Under the pieces are notes generated by a model, which saw only the letters and a list, made by a program, of their open reading frames with translations, did not search any database and was not told where the DNA came from. A stretch of 27,039 nt of DNA from Anaerolineae bacterium. GTDB lineage: Bacteria > Chloroflexota > Anaerolineae > JAAYZQ01. A program made the position numbers and the translations under genes. Positions 1 to 10,961 of this stretch are shown here, one piece after another. Location of the stretch: contig JAFGOG010000323.1 of NCBI GenBank assembly GCA_016926595.1, positions 1 through 27,039 of the forward strand, read 5' to 3'. Within the stretch, counting starts at the first letter, position 1; each line of letters opens with the position of its first letter.

Positions 1-1088
1 AGATCGGCCGACACGATCGGCACCATGGCCGACTGGCCGCGGCCCACCGTCACCGGCGTGCCGATGACATATTGGAACAGCTCACCCAATGCCTCGCCGG
101 TCGTCGTCACCGGCGCTGCCTGGGCCAACGCCTCGCGGCTGATCGCTTTCATCGCCATCGCGTCCGCCATCGGCGCCGGAGCTGCCTCATACATCGCCCG
201 CGCTGGCGCCATCGCCGCCCCGGCTCCCAACGCCGCTCCCTCAAACTCCACAGGCGCCGCCGCCACGCGCGCTTCCTCCTCGACAACCGGCCGAGCCGGG
301 GTGAAGGGGTGATACAGGTCGTATACAAACGAAATCGGCATACCGGCCACCAGCGCTAACGAAATGCCGTCCAGATTCTCCTCCAGACGGTTGTCGAAAA
401 TGCCCCAACCGAACAACAGCGCCTTTGGGCCGCCATCGCCTGCTTCTGGGTCAGCCACCAGGCGATAGCTGACCCGCCAAGTGGGGGCCGGCGCGATGTA
501 GCTGACCGACAGGTCGTGCTCCCCGGGCGTCAGGCGGATCTTGACCAGGCGATAGTTCTCCTGGCTCAGCGCCGTCTGGAGGAAAAATCGTAGATCGTTG
601 GCGCCGCGTTCGTCCAGGATCTCCACACCCTGGACCCGGCCCAGGCTCACGGACTGCACTCCAGCAGGGTGGGTGCTGTCAGCCTCTGGCGAGTCGAGCA
701 GGATCGAAACCAGCGACGTGGCCAAAGGCTGCCGCTCCGGCAGCTCGTCCAGGCCCAGCAGCGCGCCGGCCAACAGCTCCCCCTGGTCGAGGAGGAGCCG
801 TACCCGCCGTCCACGCAGGCCCACCAGCAGGTCGCGCAGGCTCCGGTCATCGCCCAGCCGGATCGAGCAACCGGCCAGGCGCTCCTCGCGGGTCTGGGGC
901 GTGGTATACTCCAGGCCCAACACCTGCCCGCCGCCCCAATCGATAGCGGTCAGGCTCTTTAATATATCGTTCATCTCCTCCACGCGGAAAGAAAGTTCCA
1001 CCTCCTCGCCGCTCAGCCCCGCCCGACGTTCGAAAAAGCCGACGCCGTGCTTGTACAGGGTCAGGTGTGTAATAGGCAAGTTCGTCAT
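1..1088 (-). CDS. DUF4139-like protein, C-terminus cut by window edge
   Basis: About 362 codons are visible and the frame stays open to the edge. The visible start of the protein reads MTNLPITHLTLYKHGVGFFE. The middle carries a segment like SVSYIAPAPTWRVSYRL, which matches the beta-rich DUF4139 core, and the last visible part (ELFQYVIGTPVTVGRGQSAM) fits the same family. An Ala/Met-rich low-complexity stretch lies about 50 to 90 residues before the edge. There is no signal peptide or membrane segment in the visible part, so it looks cytoplasmic. Two ATGs are adjacent (1091 and 1088); the second is preferred because GGAGGG at 1097-1092 abuts the first. The gene follows the MEMO gene by about 25 bases on the same strand, so it is probably the last or a middle gene of that operon. 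No biochemical role is known to me; the family call is by resemblance only. Confidence 0.8.
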   Translation of the reverse strand, partial: MTNLPITHLTLYKHGVGFFERRAGLSGEEVELSFRVEEMNDILKSLTAIDWGGGQVLGLEYTTPQTREERLAGCSIRLGDDRSLRDLLVGLRGRRVRLLLDQGELLAGALLGLDELPERQPLATSLVSILLDSPEADSTHPAGVQSVSLGRVQGVEILDERGANDLRFFLQTALSQENYRLVKIRLTPGEHDLSVSYIAPAPTWRVSYRLVADPEAGDGGPKALLFGWGIFDNRLEENLDGISLALVAGMPISFVYDLYHPFTPARPVVEEEARVAAAPVEFEGAALGAGAAMAPARAMYEAAPAPMADAMAMKAISREALAQAAPVTTTGEALGELFQYVIGTPVTVGRGQSAMVPIVSAD

Positions 1089-1115
1089 CATCCCTCCTGC
1101 ATAATCCGATCCAAG

Positions 1116-2333
1116 CTAGCGCAAAATTGCGCCCGCAATAGTCACAAAGGACAATCCCTGCGGATCAGCCGGGCAGGCGGCATAGCCGGCCGGCCGACCA
1201 TCGGCGCTTTCCAAGAGCCGGAGCGTCAAATAGATTGGCGGCATGCCGCACACCCGCCGCCGGTCACCCTCGGCCCTGAGCATGTCAAAAAAGGCCACCG
1301 CATCCCCAGCGTAAACTGCTGACAGCAGCCGCTCGTCGGCGTTGCGCAATTGTGCCCGGGCGACGAAATCCAAGCCGTAAGGGTCGCCAAACGCTGGGCC
1401 AACATGCGCCAGGTCGGCCGCAGCCACCACCAGTGCTCGCCGGGATCCGGTCGACGCTCGGAGCATCCTCAGCGCCACATTGAACGGTTCGTGGGTTGCG
1501 GGATCCCCCTCTCCGGCTATGAAATCGCCAAAACTGCCGCACAGGACAGGCAGCAATGCCAACGGCTTGCCATCACGGAAAAAATGCAGCCAGACCGCGG
1601 CCAGCTCAATCGAGTGCTCGTGAGCATGGTGCAACTCTTCGGCAAAGGCGGTTTCCGGCCCCACCGCCTCCGCCAGCTTGCCGACCAGCGCCTGGTCGGT
1701 GGGCAGCACTCCCCAAGGCGTGGTGTACGACTGGCGGGTCAGAGTCAGAGCGCCATTGCTGCCCAGGTGGTCGGTGCCGAATATAATGGCCAGCTCGGCA
1801 CCGCGGGCGGCCTGCGCTGCGGCGCACCACACCTCGGCATATACCGGCCCGCCTCGCTGGTAGTCGATGTGCGGGCAGATCACACCCCGCACCGGCCGTG
1901 CATCGTCACCAGCCACAGCCGACGTCAGGGCATCCACGTACCCCTGCAACTGGGCCGCTGCCGCGTCCGGATCGGCTGGGAAACCAGACCCGGCCAGTGT
2001 CATGGGGCGAGAAGGCGCCTCCCGGTACGCCCTGAGGGCCGCGCCAATCGCCGCCGCTGAGCGCTCGTTGTCAAGCAGGTAGGCTTTGTCCAGGTCGGCC
2101 ACGAGCCTGGGCAGCAGGCCGGGGGCGAGGCGCATTCCCGTCCGGACGGTCAATGCTGCCTGCAAGGCCATCTCGTCACGCGTGCCGTCCATCAGAGCCA
2201 ATACCGGCGCCAGAGGCTGAGGAATGGCAACCGCGGCCTCACTCAGCCGCAGCGGGTCCCGTAACAGGATCATCGCCTGCCCCTGGTGCTGGATCGGCTG
2301 GATCTCAACGTCGCGCAGCTTGAGTCCAGTCAT
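1116..2333 (-). CDS. MEMO family protein (AmmeMemoRadiSam system protein B)
   Basis: A 405-residue protein of the MEMO/AmmeMemoRadiSam-B family, related to class III extradiol dioxygenases. Family landmarks appear in order: GVICPHIDYQRGG, IIFGTDHLG, a HAHEHSIELAAVW block, ADLAHVGPAFG and a late CGMPPIY motif. These hold the conserved His and Cys residues that bind a metal in characterised MEMO proteins. The first 110 or so residues are extra relative to the catalytic core and look like a small winged-helix, PqqD-like domain. The start is set at ATG 2333, where it forms an ATGA overlap with the stop of the kinase gene; an in-frame ATG ten codons earlier would lie inside that gene. Its AMMECR1 and radical-SAM partners are not in this window. 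The reaction it performs in bacteria is unknown. Confidence 0.88.
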   Translation of the reverse strand: MTGLKLRDVEIQPIQHQGQAMILLRDPLRLSEAAVAIPQPLAPVLALMDGTRDEMALQAALTVRTGMRLAPGLLPRLVADLDKAYLLDNERSAAAIGAALRAYREAPSRPMTLAGSGFPADPDAAAAQLQGYVDALTSAVAGDDARPVRGVICPHIDYQRGGPVYAEVWCAAAQAARGAELAIIFGTDHLGSNGALTLTRQSYTTPWGVLPTDQALVGKLAEAVGPETAFAEELHHAHEHSIELAAVWLHFFRDGKPLALLPVLCGSFGDFIAGEGDPATHEPFNVALRMLRASTGSRRALVVAAADLAHVGPAFGDPYGLDFVARAQLRNADERLLSAVYAGDAVAFFDMLRAEGDRRRVCGMPPIYLTLRLLESADGRPAGYAACPADPQGLSFVTIAGAILR

Positions 2334-3208
2334 GCCCACTCCCTCTGGTTTACAATATCCCACCGCGTTGCCCCAAAGCGCAGGCTGGCCACCCCCTCCA
2401 GCCCTGACAGCGGGGTACGGACGATCAGGGTCTTTTCCAGGCGGTCGGCTTTCTCCACCACCCCAAGACCCAAGGTGAAACCCTCTATGTCCTGGAAAGC
2501 CAGCAACGCACCGATGGCCAGCCGGTCCAACTCATAGACCGCCACCTGGCGCAGCGACACAACACACGGGCGCGCCTGCCGAAAATAACCGGCCAACTGC
2601 GCTCGCCGCCGGGCGATACGCGCCTCGCGAGGCCGCTCGACCACGTGAGGTGAGACGCGCCACTCCACGACCTGGAGCCGTGCCTCGCGGCGCAGCGGCC
2701 ACAGGACCGGCTCCAGCTCTCGCCCACGCTGCAGTCCGATCACCACTGAAGGCGCCAGCAGCTCGATCTTGTACTGCTTGAGGGCCCTGCCACCCTCTGC
2801 CGGCTCCACCAGCCCGGTCGTATCCACCACCACCACTTGCGCTCCAAGAGCCAATGCTCTCTGCTGCAAGCGATAAGCACCGACCAACACCGGCAGCATG
2901 TGACCTCGAGGGGTGGTCGAGCCGACGAAATAGGTCGCACACGGGCCGTGCGGGCCGAAGCGCTCGTCGCCCGGCCCCGACGACAGCGCCACGGTCATTG
3001 TCGTCGGCAGGCCGAGCGTGCTCTGCCCCATGTCGCCATCCAGGTAGGCCGCACAAAGGCCGATCCGGCACAGCTCTTGAAACAGGTAGCGAGCCAGCGT
3101 CGACTTGCCGGTGTCGGAAGCGCCGATGACCATGAGCGTGCCGCGCAGGCTCGACACATCGAGGTGGGTCCATTGAGATGGGACAACCAGGTCAGCCGAT
3201 TCGGTCAC
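2330..3208 (-). CDS. Clp1/Grc3-like polynucleotide kinase (P-loop)
   Basis: A 292-residue P-loop protein from the GTG at 3208. Near the start it has a Walker A motif GASDTGKST, followed by the Clp1-family block YLDGDMGQSTLGLP, then FVGSTTPRGH, and a Walker B-like segment VVVVDTTGLVEPAEGG. This order is typical of Clp1/Grc3/Nol9 kinases, which phosphorylate 5'-hydroxyl ends of RNA or DNA. The eukaryotic N- and C-terminal flanking domains are absent; the C-terminal 100 or so residues form a small basic-then-beta region. An in-frame ATG at 3244 exists but lies in the -35 box of a good promoter, so GTG 3208 is preferred. No Shine-Dalgarno sequence precedes it and the mRNA may be leaderless. It is the first gene of the operon with MEMO and DUF4139. 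Substrate unknown; a GTPase or other P-loop role cannot be excluded. Confidence 0.8.
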   Translation of the reverse strand: MTESADLVVPSQWTHLDVSSLRGTLMVIGASDTGKSTLARYLFQELCRIGLCAAYLDGDMGQSTLGLPTTMTVALSSGPGDERFGPHGPCATYFVGSTTPRGHMLPVLVGAYRLQQRALALGAQVVVVDTTGLVEPAEGGRALKQYKIELLAPSVVIGLQRGRELEPVLWPLRREARLQVVEWRVSPHVVERPREARIARRRAQLAGYFRQARPCVVSLRQVAVYELDRLAIGALLAFQDIEGFTLGLGVVEKADRLEKTLIVRTPLSGLEGVASLRFGATRWDIVNQREWA

Positions 3209-3215
3209 ATGCGCC

Positions 3216-3244
3216 AGTATAGCATACCTGCCCGCCAGTGGCAA
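3216..3244 (-). promoter_or_regulatory. Promoter of the kinase-MEMO operon
   Basis: On the minus strand TTGCCA (3244-3239) and TATACT (3221-3216) are separated by 17 bases, with TGC just before the -10 box. Predicted transcription start is near 3210-3208, at or next to the GTG start codon of the kinase gene. Confidence 0.7.
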
Positions 3245-3252
3245 GACGCCGA

Positions 3253-3281
3253 TTGGCTGGAGGCCTAAACTGTGCTATAAT
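3253..3281 (+). promoter_or_regulatory. Promoter of the MFS gene
   Basis: TTGGCT (3253-3258), 17-base spacer, TATAAT (3276-3281) with TGC extension. Predicted start near 3288, about 20 bases before the TTG start codon. It is back-to-back with the kinase promoter; the two -35 boxes are 8 bases apart. Confidence 0.7.
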
Positions 3282-3308
3282 CCACATCTCAGAGGTCCTG
3301 CATAGACC

Positions 3309-6905
<3,597 letters not shown>

Positions 6906-6916
6906 TCTTACCTCCT

Positions 6917-9013
6917 TTAGCCGAGTACCAATCGTGGGTCTATGCCAACGATTCCATGCCCATCCTCAAAGACGGTTACTGGATTTATGTCAAATTCAAG
7001 GATCTCGGGAAAGTCGACGGCCAATTGCGACAGACGCAGCAACGCCTCGCTGAGAGCCTCCACGTCCGAAGCATTTTCGCCGCGCACACCCCGAAACACA
7101 CTCGCAGCTCTGATCTCGCCGATCATCTCCCTCGCATCACGCCGGTCAAAGGGCACCAAGCGGAAAGCGACGTCACGCAGCGCCTCAACATAGACACCGC
7201 CCAGGCCGAACATCATCAGCGGCCCAAAGTGCGGGTCGCGGTGCATGCCCACAATCACCTCTTTGCCGCCTACAATCATCTCCTGGACCAAACAGCCCCA
7301 AATTTCCGCACCGGGCACATACTGCCCAGCCCGGTAGACCATCAGATCGTATGCTTTGCGCACGTCTTTGTCCGTCGCGACGTTCAGCTGAACGCCGCCT
7401 ACTTCGGTCTTGTGCAGGATATCCGGCGAAACGATCTTGACCGCGACAGGGAAACCGATCTCTTGGGCCAAACGCACAGCTTGGTCCGGGCTACGCGCCA
7501 ATCGTGTTTTAGGCGTCGCAATGCCATACGCCTCCAGGATCTCCCAAGCTTCGGCGTCGCCCATCATGACTCGCCCTTCATCTCTGACACGCTGCAAAGC
7601 ATGGCGCACCCTATCTTGATCAACTGCAAAAGTCTCTAGTTGCGCTGCCGGCCGGAGGCGCCAACGGCGGTAGGCCATCATCGCCGCCATGGACGCTACG
7701 GCCCGTTCTGGCACAGGATAGTTGGGAACGGCATGCTCGTTGAGTATCTGTACCCCTTGCGCTACTGCTTCACGGCCCATGAAACAACCGAGGATTGGCT
7801 TCTTGCGTTCCTTGGACAATTGGCCCACGACACGGGCTGTCGCCTCGACTTGAGTCATAATCTGAGGCGTAACTATGACAATCACACCCCCAACATTCGG
7901 ATCGTTCAGCACCAGGCTCACCGTTTGCTCATAGCGATCGGCCTGAGCATCCCCCAACACATCTACCGGGTTCAATACGCTGGCCGCTGGCGGCAACAGG
8001 GACCGCAAGCTGGCCGTCGTCTCTGCTTCAAGCGGCGCCAGTTGTAGGCCAGCCAGCTCACAAGCATCGGTGGCCATGATGCCCGGCCCCCCAGCGTTGG
8101 TCACGATCGCAATCCGGGCGTTCTGAAGCAGCGGCTGACGGGCAAAAGCGATCGAAAAATCGAACAACTCCTGAACTGACCGGGCCCGGATCACCCCGCT
8201 CTGCCGGAAGGCAGCCTCATAAGCGTTTTCCAGACCGGCCAATGTTCCGGTATGTGACGACACCGCCCGCGAACCGGCACTTGTGGTCCCTGCTTTGATG
8301 GCAATGATCGGCTTGTGGCGGCTGACCTGTCCGGCCACGCGCACGAACTCGACCCCATCGCCGATTCCCTCCAGGTAGGCGATGATGACCCGCGTGTGCG
8401 GATCATCCGCCCACTCCTTGATAAAGGCAATCTCGTCCAGGTCTGCCTTGTTACCCAGGCTGATGAACCGAGAGAAACCCACCCCATCTGCCAGAGCCAT
8501 GTCCAAAATCGAGGTACACAGCGCTCCCGACTGCGACATAAGGGCAATGGTTCCCTGGCGAGGCATCCCAACGGCGAACGAGGCGTTTAACCCGGAGATC
8601 GTGTCGATCACCCCCAGGCAGTTAGGTCCTATCAGCCGCATGCCATAACGCCTGGCGACACTGACGATCTCGCGTTCTCGATGCCAGCCCTCCTGGCCCA
8701 TCTCGCGGAAACCGGCTGATATGATGACAGCGCCCTTGATGCCCTTTTCACCACATTCAATCAAGGCATTCATCACGTGCCGGCTGGGGATGACTATCAC
8801 AGCCAGGTCAATCGCTCCCGCGACGACCAACACGCTGGGGTAGCACTTTAGGCCCAGGATCTCCTTGGCGTTGGGATTGATCGGATAGACAGCGCCGCGC
8901 TGGGCGTAGCCATATTGGACGATGTTGTGCAACACATTATAACCGAGCTTTGCTGGGTCCCGAGAGGCACCGATCACAGCTACGGCCCGTGGGCTGGAAA
9001 ACATGTCGAGCAT
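6917..9013 (-). CDS. Acetate--CoA ligase (ADP-forming), fused alpha-beta type
   Basis: A 698-residue NDP-forming acyl-CoA synthetase, which converts acyl-CoA, ADP and phosphate to acid, CoA and ATP. Domains in order: CoA-binding Rossmann domain (residues 5 to about 130, VAVIGASRDPAKLGYNV), two succinyl-CoA-ligase-like flavodoxin domains (about 150-455), with the phosphohistidine site SSHTGTLAG (His254), then a C-terminal ATP-grasp domain (about 470-698) containing VAVKIVSPDILHKTEVGG and the FDINPV segment. Alpha and beta parts are joined in one chain. AAGGAG at 9030-9025 is 11 bases from the ATG, a long spacing; a second ATG is at codon 4. It leads the operon with the DRTGG ATPase and enolase. 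The acyl substrate (acetate or another acid) is not set by the sequence. Confidence 0.93.
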   Translation of the reverse strand: MLDMFSSPRAVAVIGASRDPAKLGYNVLHNIVQYGYAQRGAVYPINPNAKEILGLKCYPSVLVVAGAIDLAVIVIPSRHVMNALIECGEKGIKGAVIISAGFREMGQEGWHREREIVSVARRYGMRLIGPNCLGVIDTISGLNASFAVGMPRQGTIALMSQSGALCTSILDMALADGVGFSRFISLGNKADLDEIAFIKEWADDPHTRVIIAYLEGIGDGVEFVRVAGQVSRHKPIIAIKAGTTSAGSRAVSSHTGTLAGLENAYEAAFRQSGVIRARSVQELFDFSIAFARQPLLQNARIAIVTNAGGPGIMATDACELAGLQLAPLEAETTASLRSLLPPAASVLNPVDVLGDAQADRYEQTVSLVLNDPNVGGVIVIVTPQIMTQVEATARVVGQLSKERKKPILGCFMGREAVAQGVQILNEHAVPNYPVPERAVASMAAMMAYRRWRLRPAAQLETFAVDQDRVRHALQRVRDEGRVMMGDAEAWEILEAYGIATPKTRLARSPDQAVRLAQEIGFPVAVKIVSPDILHKTEVGGVQLNVATDKDVRKAYDLMVYRAGQYVPGAEIWGCLVQEMIVGGKEVIVGMHRDPHFGPLMMFGLGGVYVEALRDVAFRLVPFDRRDAREMIGEIRAASVFRGVRGENASDVEALSEALLRLSQLAVDFPEILEFDINPVTVFEDGHGIVGIDPRLVLG

Positions 9014-9067
9014 GGCCCTGTCCGCTCCTTGATCGCCAGACGGTCGAAACTGTCAGGCTGCGTACCG

Positions 9068-9096
9068 ATGATACACCAAAAAGAACAAAAGCGCAA
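9068..9096 (-). promoter_or_regulatory. Possible promoter of the acyl-CoA synthetase operon
   Basis: On the minus strand TTGCGC (9096-9091), 17-base spacer, TATCAT (9073-9068). The -35 box is a weak match (3 of 6). Predicted start near 9061, about 48 bases before the ATG. Confidence 0.4.
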
Positions 9097-9123
9097 ACCA
9101 GATCTCCATGTGGCATTCATTAC

Positions 9124-9152
9124 TTGACACAGCCCTGTCCCTGTGCTAGAAT
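9124..9152 (+). promoter_or_regulatory. Near-consensus promoter of the Rrf2 gene
   Basis: TTGACA (9124-9129), 17-base spacer, TAGAAT (9147-9152) with TGC extension. Predicted start near 9159. This is one of the two strongest sigma-70-type matches in the window. Confidence 0.8.
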
Positions 9153-9176
9153 AATTCCGAAATTTTAGTAGGAATT
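9153..9176 (+). promoter_or_regulatory. Candidate Rrf2 operator (inverted repeat)
   Basis: AATTCC (9153-9158) and GGAATT (9171-9176) form a perfect inverted repeat around a 12-base AT-rich centre. It begins right after the -10 box and covers the predicted transcription start. This placement suits autorepression by the Rrf2 protein. The match to a specific known Rrf2 motif was not tested. Confidence 0.5.
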
Positions 9177-9201
9177 CAGCGATGCCAAACGGAGGAATCC
9201 G

Positions 9202-9612
9202 GTGCGTGTTTCGGCCAAAGAACTATACGGGTTACGGGCCATGACCGAGCTAGCCCGGCATTTCGACCAGGGACCAATCTCCCTGGCTGAGGTGTCGCGA
9301 ACGCAGGGCATCTCTCTGGATTACCTGGAGCAGATCGCAGCCAGCCTCCGCAGGGCCGGCTTGTTGGAGAGCAGGCGAGGCGCCCAGGGTGGCTATCTCC
9401 TGACCCGCTCACCCCAGGCCATCACGGCTGGCGACGTGATCCGCGCCTTGGAGGGTTCGATCCTGCCGGTCCAATGCACAACCGGGCTTTTGGAGCGCCG
9501 TTGCACACCCTGCTACAGCGCGACCGAATGCACGGCGCGCAACGTGTGGCAGACGCTCAACCGGCGGATCGTAGAGACCCTGGATGGCATCACTTTGGCC
9601 GATCTGCAATAG
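9202..9612 (+). CDS. Rrf2 family transcriptional regulator (IscR-like)
   Basis: A 136-residue Rrf2 regulator. Residues 1-65 form the winged-helix DNA-binding domain (VSAKELYGLRAMTELA, then the GAQGGYLL wing). Four cysteines follow at 92, 101, 104 and 110, close to the IscR Fe-S ligand region, so an Fe-S or redox-sensing cluster is likely. GTG start with GGAGGA five bases upstream. It lies immediately upstream of the cysteine desulfurase, as in many isc operons, and an inverted repeat over its own transcription start suggests autoregulation. IscR proper has three Cys and one His; the Cys-rich pattern here differs, so the cofactor (2Fe-2S or 4Fe-4S) is not settled. Confidence 0.93.
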   Translation: MRVSAKELYGLRAMTELARHFDQGPISLAEVSRTQGISLDYLEQIAASLRRAGLLESRRGAQGGYLLTRSPQAITAGDVIRALEGSILPVQCTTGLLERRCTPCYSATECTARNVWQTLNRRIVETLDGITLADLQ

Positions 9613-9705
9613 AATTCTCGATCCGCCAATTCAGAAGGTGATAAGTGACCGATTCGACAGTACCGAATACCTAAAGCACTGACATATCGGAGTGAACAGG
9701 AGACC

Positions 9706-10890
9706 ATGAGCCAACAAGCCAACCGAAACATCTATTTGGATCACGCCGCCACCACCGCCGTCGATCCGCGCGTGGTAGAGGCCATGCTGCCCTACTGGAC
9801 AGAACGCTACGGCAACCCATCAAGCATCTACCGCGTGGGGCGTGAGGCGCGCCATGCCGTTGATCAAGCTCGCCAGACGGTGGCCGACATCCTGGGCTGC
9901 TCTCCCAATGAGGTCATCTTTACCAGCTGCGGCACCGAAAGCGACAACCTGGCCTTGCGCGGCGTCGCCTTTGAGCGGCGTCACAACGCCAAAAAGAACC
10001 ACATCATTACCTCGCCCATCGAGCACCACGCCATCGGCCACACGGTCGAGCAGTTGCAGAAGCACTTTGGCTTTGACGTGACCTACGTGCCGGTGGATCA
10101 CTATGGCCTGGTGGACCCCGCTACTGTGGAAAAGGCCATCCAGCCCGACACGGCGCTGATCAGCATCATGTATGCCAACAACGAAGTGGGCTCCATCGAG
10201 CCGATCGCCGACATCGGCGCCATCGCCCGCGCTCACAAGGTGCCGTTCCACACCGACGCTGTCCAAGCCGGCGGCACACTCAGCCTGGACGTGAAGGCGC
10301 TGAATGTGGACCTCATGTCGCTGTCAGCACACAAGTTCTACGGCCCCAAGGGGATCGGCGTGCTCTATGCCCGCAAAGGCGTTCCATTTCTGCCGGCGCT
10401 AACGGGCGGCGGGCATGAGCGCAACCGGCGCGCTGGCACCGAAAACACAGCGTACATGGTCGGCCTGGCCACCGCTCTCCGGCTGGCCTACGACGAAGCC
10501 GAGGTGAACAACGCCCGCATCGCCCGCCTGCGCGACCGCCTCGTGGCCGGTGTGCTCGAGCGCGTCCCACACAGCCAGCTAACCGGCCACCCGACCAAGC
10601 GCCTGCCCAATAGCGCCAGCTTCATCTTTAGCTTTATAGAAGGTGAATCGATCCTGCTCAACCTCGACCTGCTGGGCGTGGCTGCCAGCAGTGGCTCGGC
10701 CTGCACCAGTACCTCGTTGGAGCCTTCGCATGTGCTGACCGCAATGAGCTATCCGCACGAAGTAGCCCATGGCTCGCTTCGACTGAGTCTGGGCAGGGAG
10801 AATACCGACGAGGACGTGGATTACGTCCTCGACGTCCTGCCCGGCATCATCGAGAAGCTGAGACGGATGAGCCCTCTTTATCAGGGCTAG
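9706..10890 (+). CDS. iscS: Cysteine desulfurase (IscS/NifS)
   Basis: A 394-residue PLP enzyme that takes sulfur from L-cysteine as a protein persulfide, giving alanine, and feeds Fe-S cluster and tRNA thiolation pathways. Visible active-site features: His107 in SPIEHHAIGH, Asp184 in FHTDAVQ, the PLP lysine Lys210 in SLSAHKFYGPKGIG, and the catalytic Cys333 in SSGSACTSTSLEPS, on the mobile loop as in group I enzymes. AGGAG lies three bases before the ATG. It is 93 bases after the Rrf2 gene with no convincing promoter between, so both are probably one transcript. No IscU scaffold gene follows; the transcript ends at a hairpin. MnmA, a typical sulfur acceptor, is 3.5 kb downstream. Confidence 0.96.
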   Translation: MSQQANRNIYLDHAATTAVDPRVVEAMLPYWTERYGNPSSIYRVGREARHAVDQARQTVADILGCSPNEVIFTSCGTESDNLALRGVAFERRHNAKKNHIITSPIEHHAIGHTVEQLQKHFGFDVTYVPVDHYGLVDPATVEKAIQPDTALISIMYANNEVGSIEPIADIGAIARAHKVPFHTDAVQAGGTLSLDVKALNVDLMSLSAHKFYGPKGIGVLYARKGVPFLPALTGGGHERNRRAGTENTAYMVGLATALRLAYDEAEVNNARIARLRDRLVAGVLERVPHSQLTGHPTKRLPNSASFIFSFIEGESILLNLDLLGVAASSGSACTSTSLEPSHVLTAMSYPHEVAHGSLRLSLGRENTDEDVDYVLDVLPGIIEKLRRMSPLYQG

Positions 10891-10913
10891 TGCTTTCCAA
10901 CTCGCGAACAGTG

Positions 10914-10945
10914 AACCGCGCCGCTCTGACTGGAGCGGCGCGGTT
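10914..10945. terminator. Hairpin terminator between iscS and the FG-GAP gene
   Basis: AACCGCGCCGCTC (10914-10926) pairs perfectly with GAGCGGCGCGGTT (10933-10945): a 13-bp GC-rich stem with a 6-base loop, placed between two convergent genes. Only a short T run follows on the plus strand. It can serve both strands. Confidence 0.8.
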
Positions 10946-10961
10946 TGCGACTTGCCAGGCG

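Noticed and set aside
1350..2060. A 236-codon plus-strand frame opposite the MEMO gene
   Set aside because: It is the antisense shadow of a gene with clear family motifs and has no ribosome site of note.
9652..9668. Inverted repeat ATTCG-N7-CGAAT between the Rrf2 and iscS genes
   Set aside because: The arms are only five bases, it does not match the operator candidate upstream, and no promoter is visible beside it.
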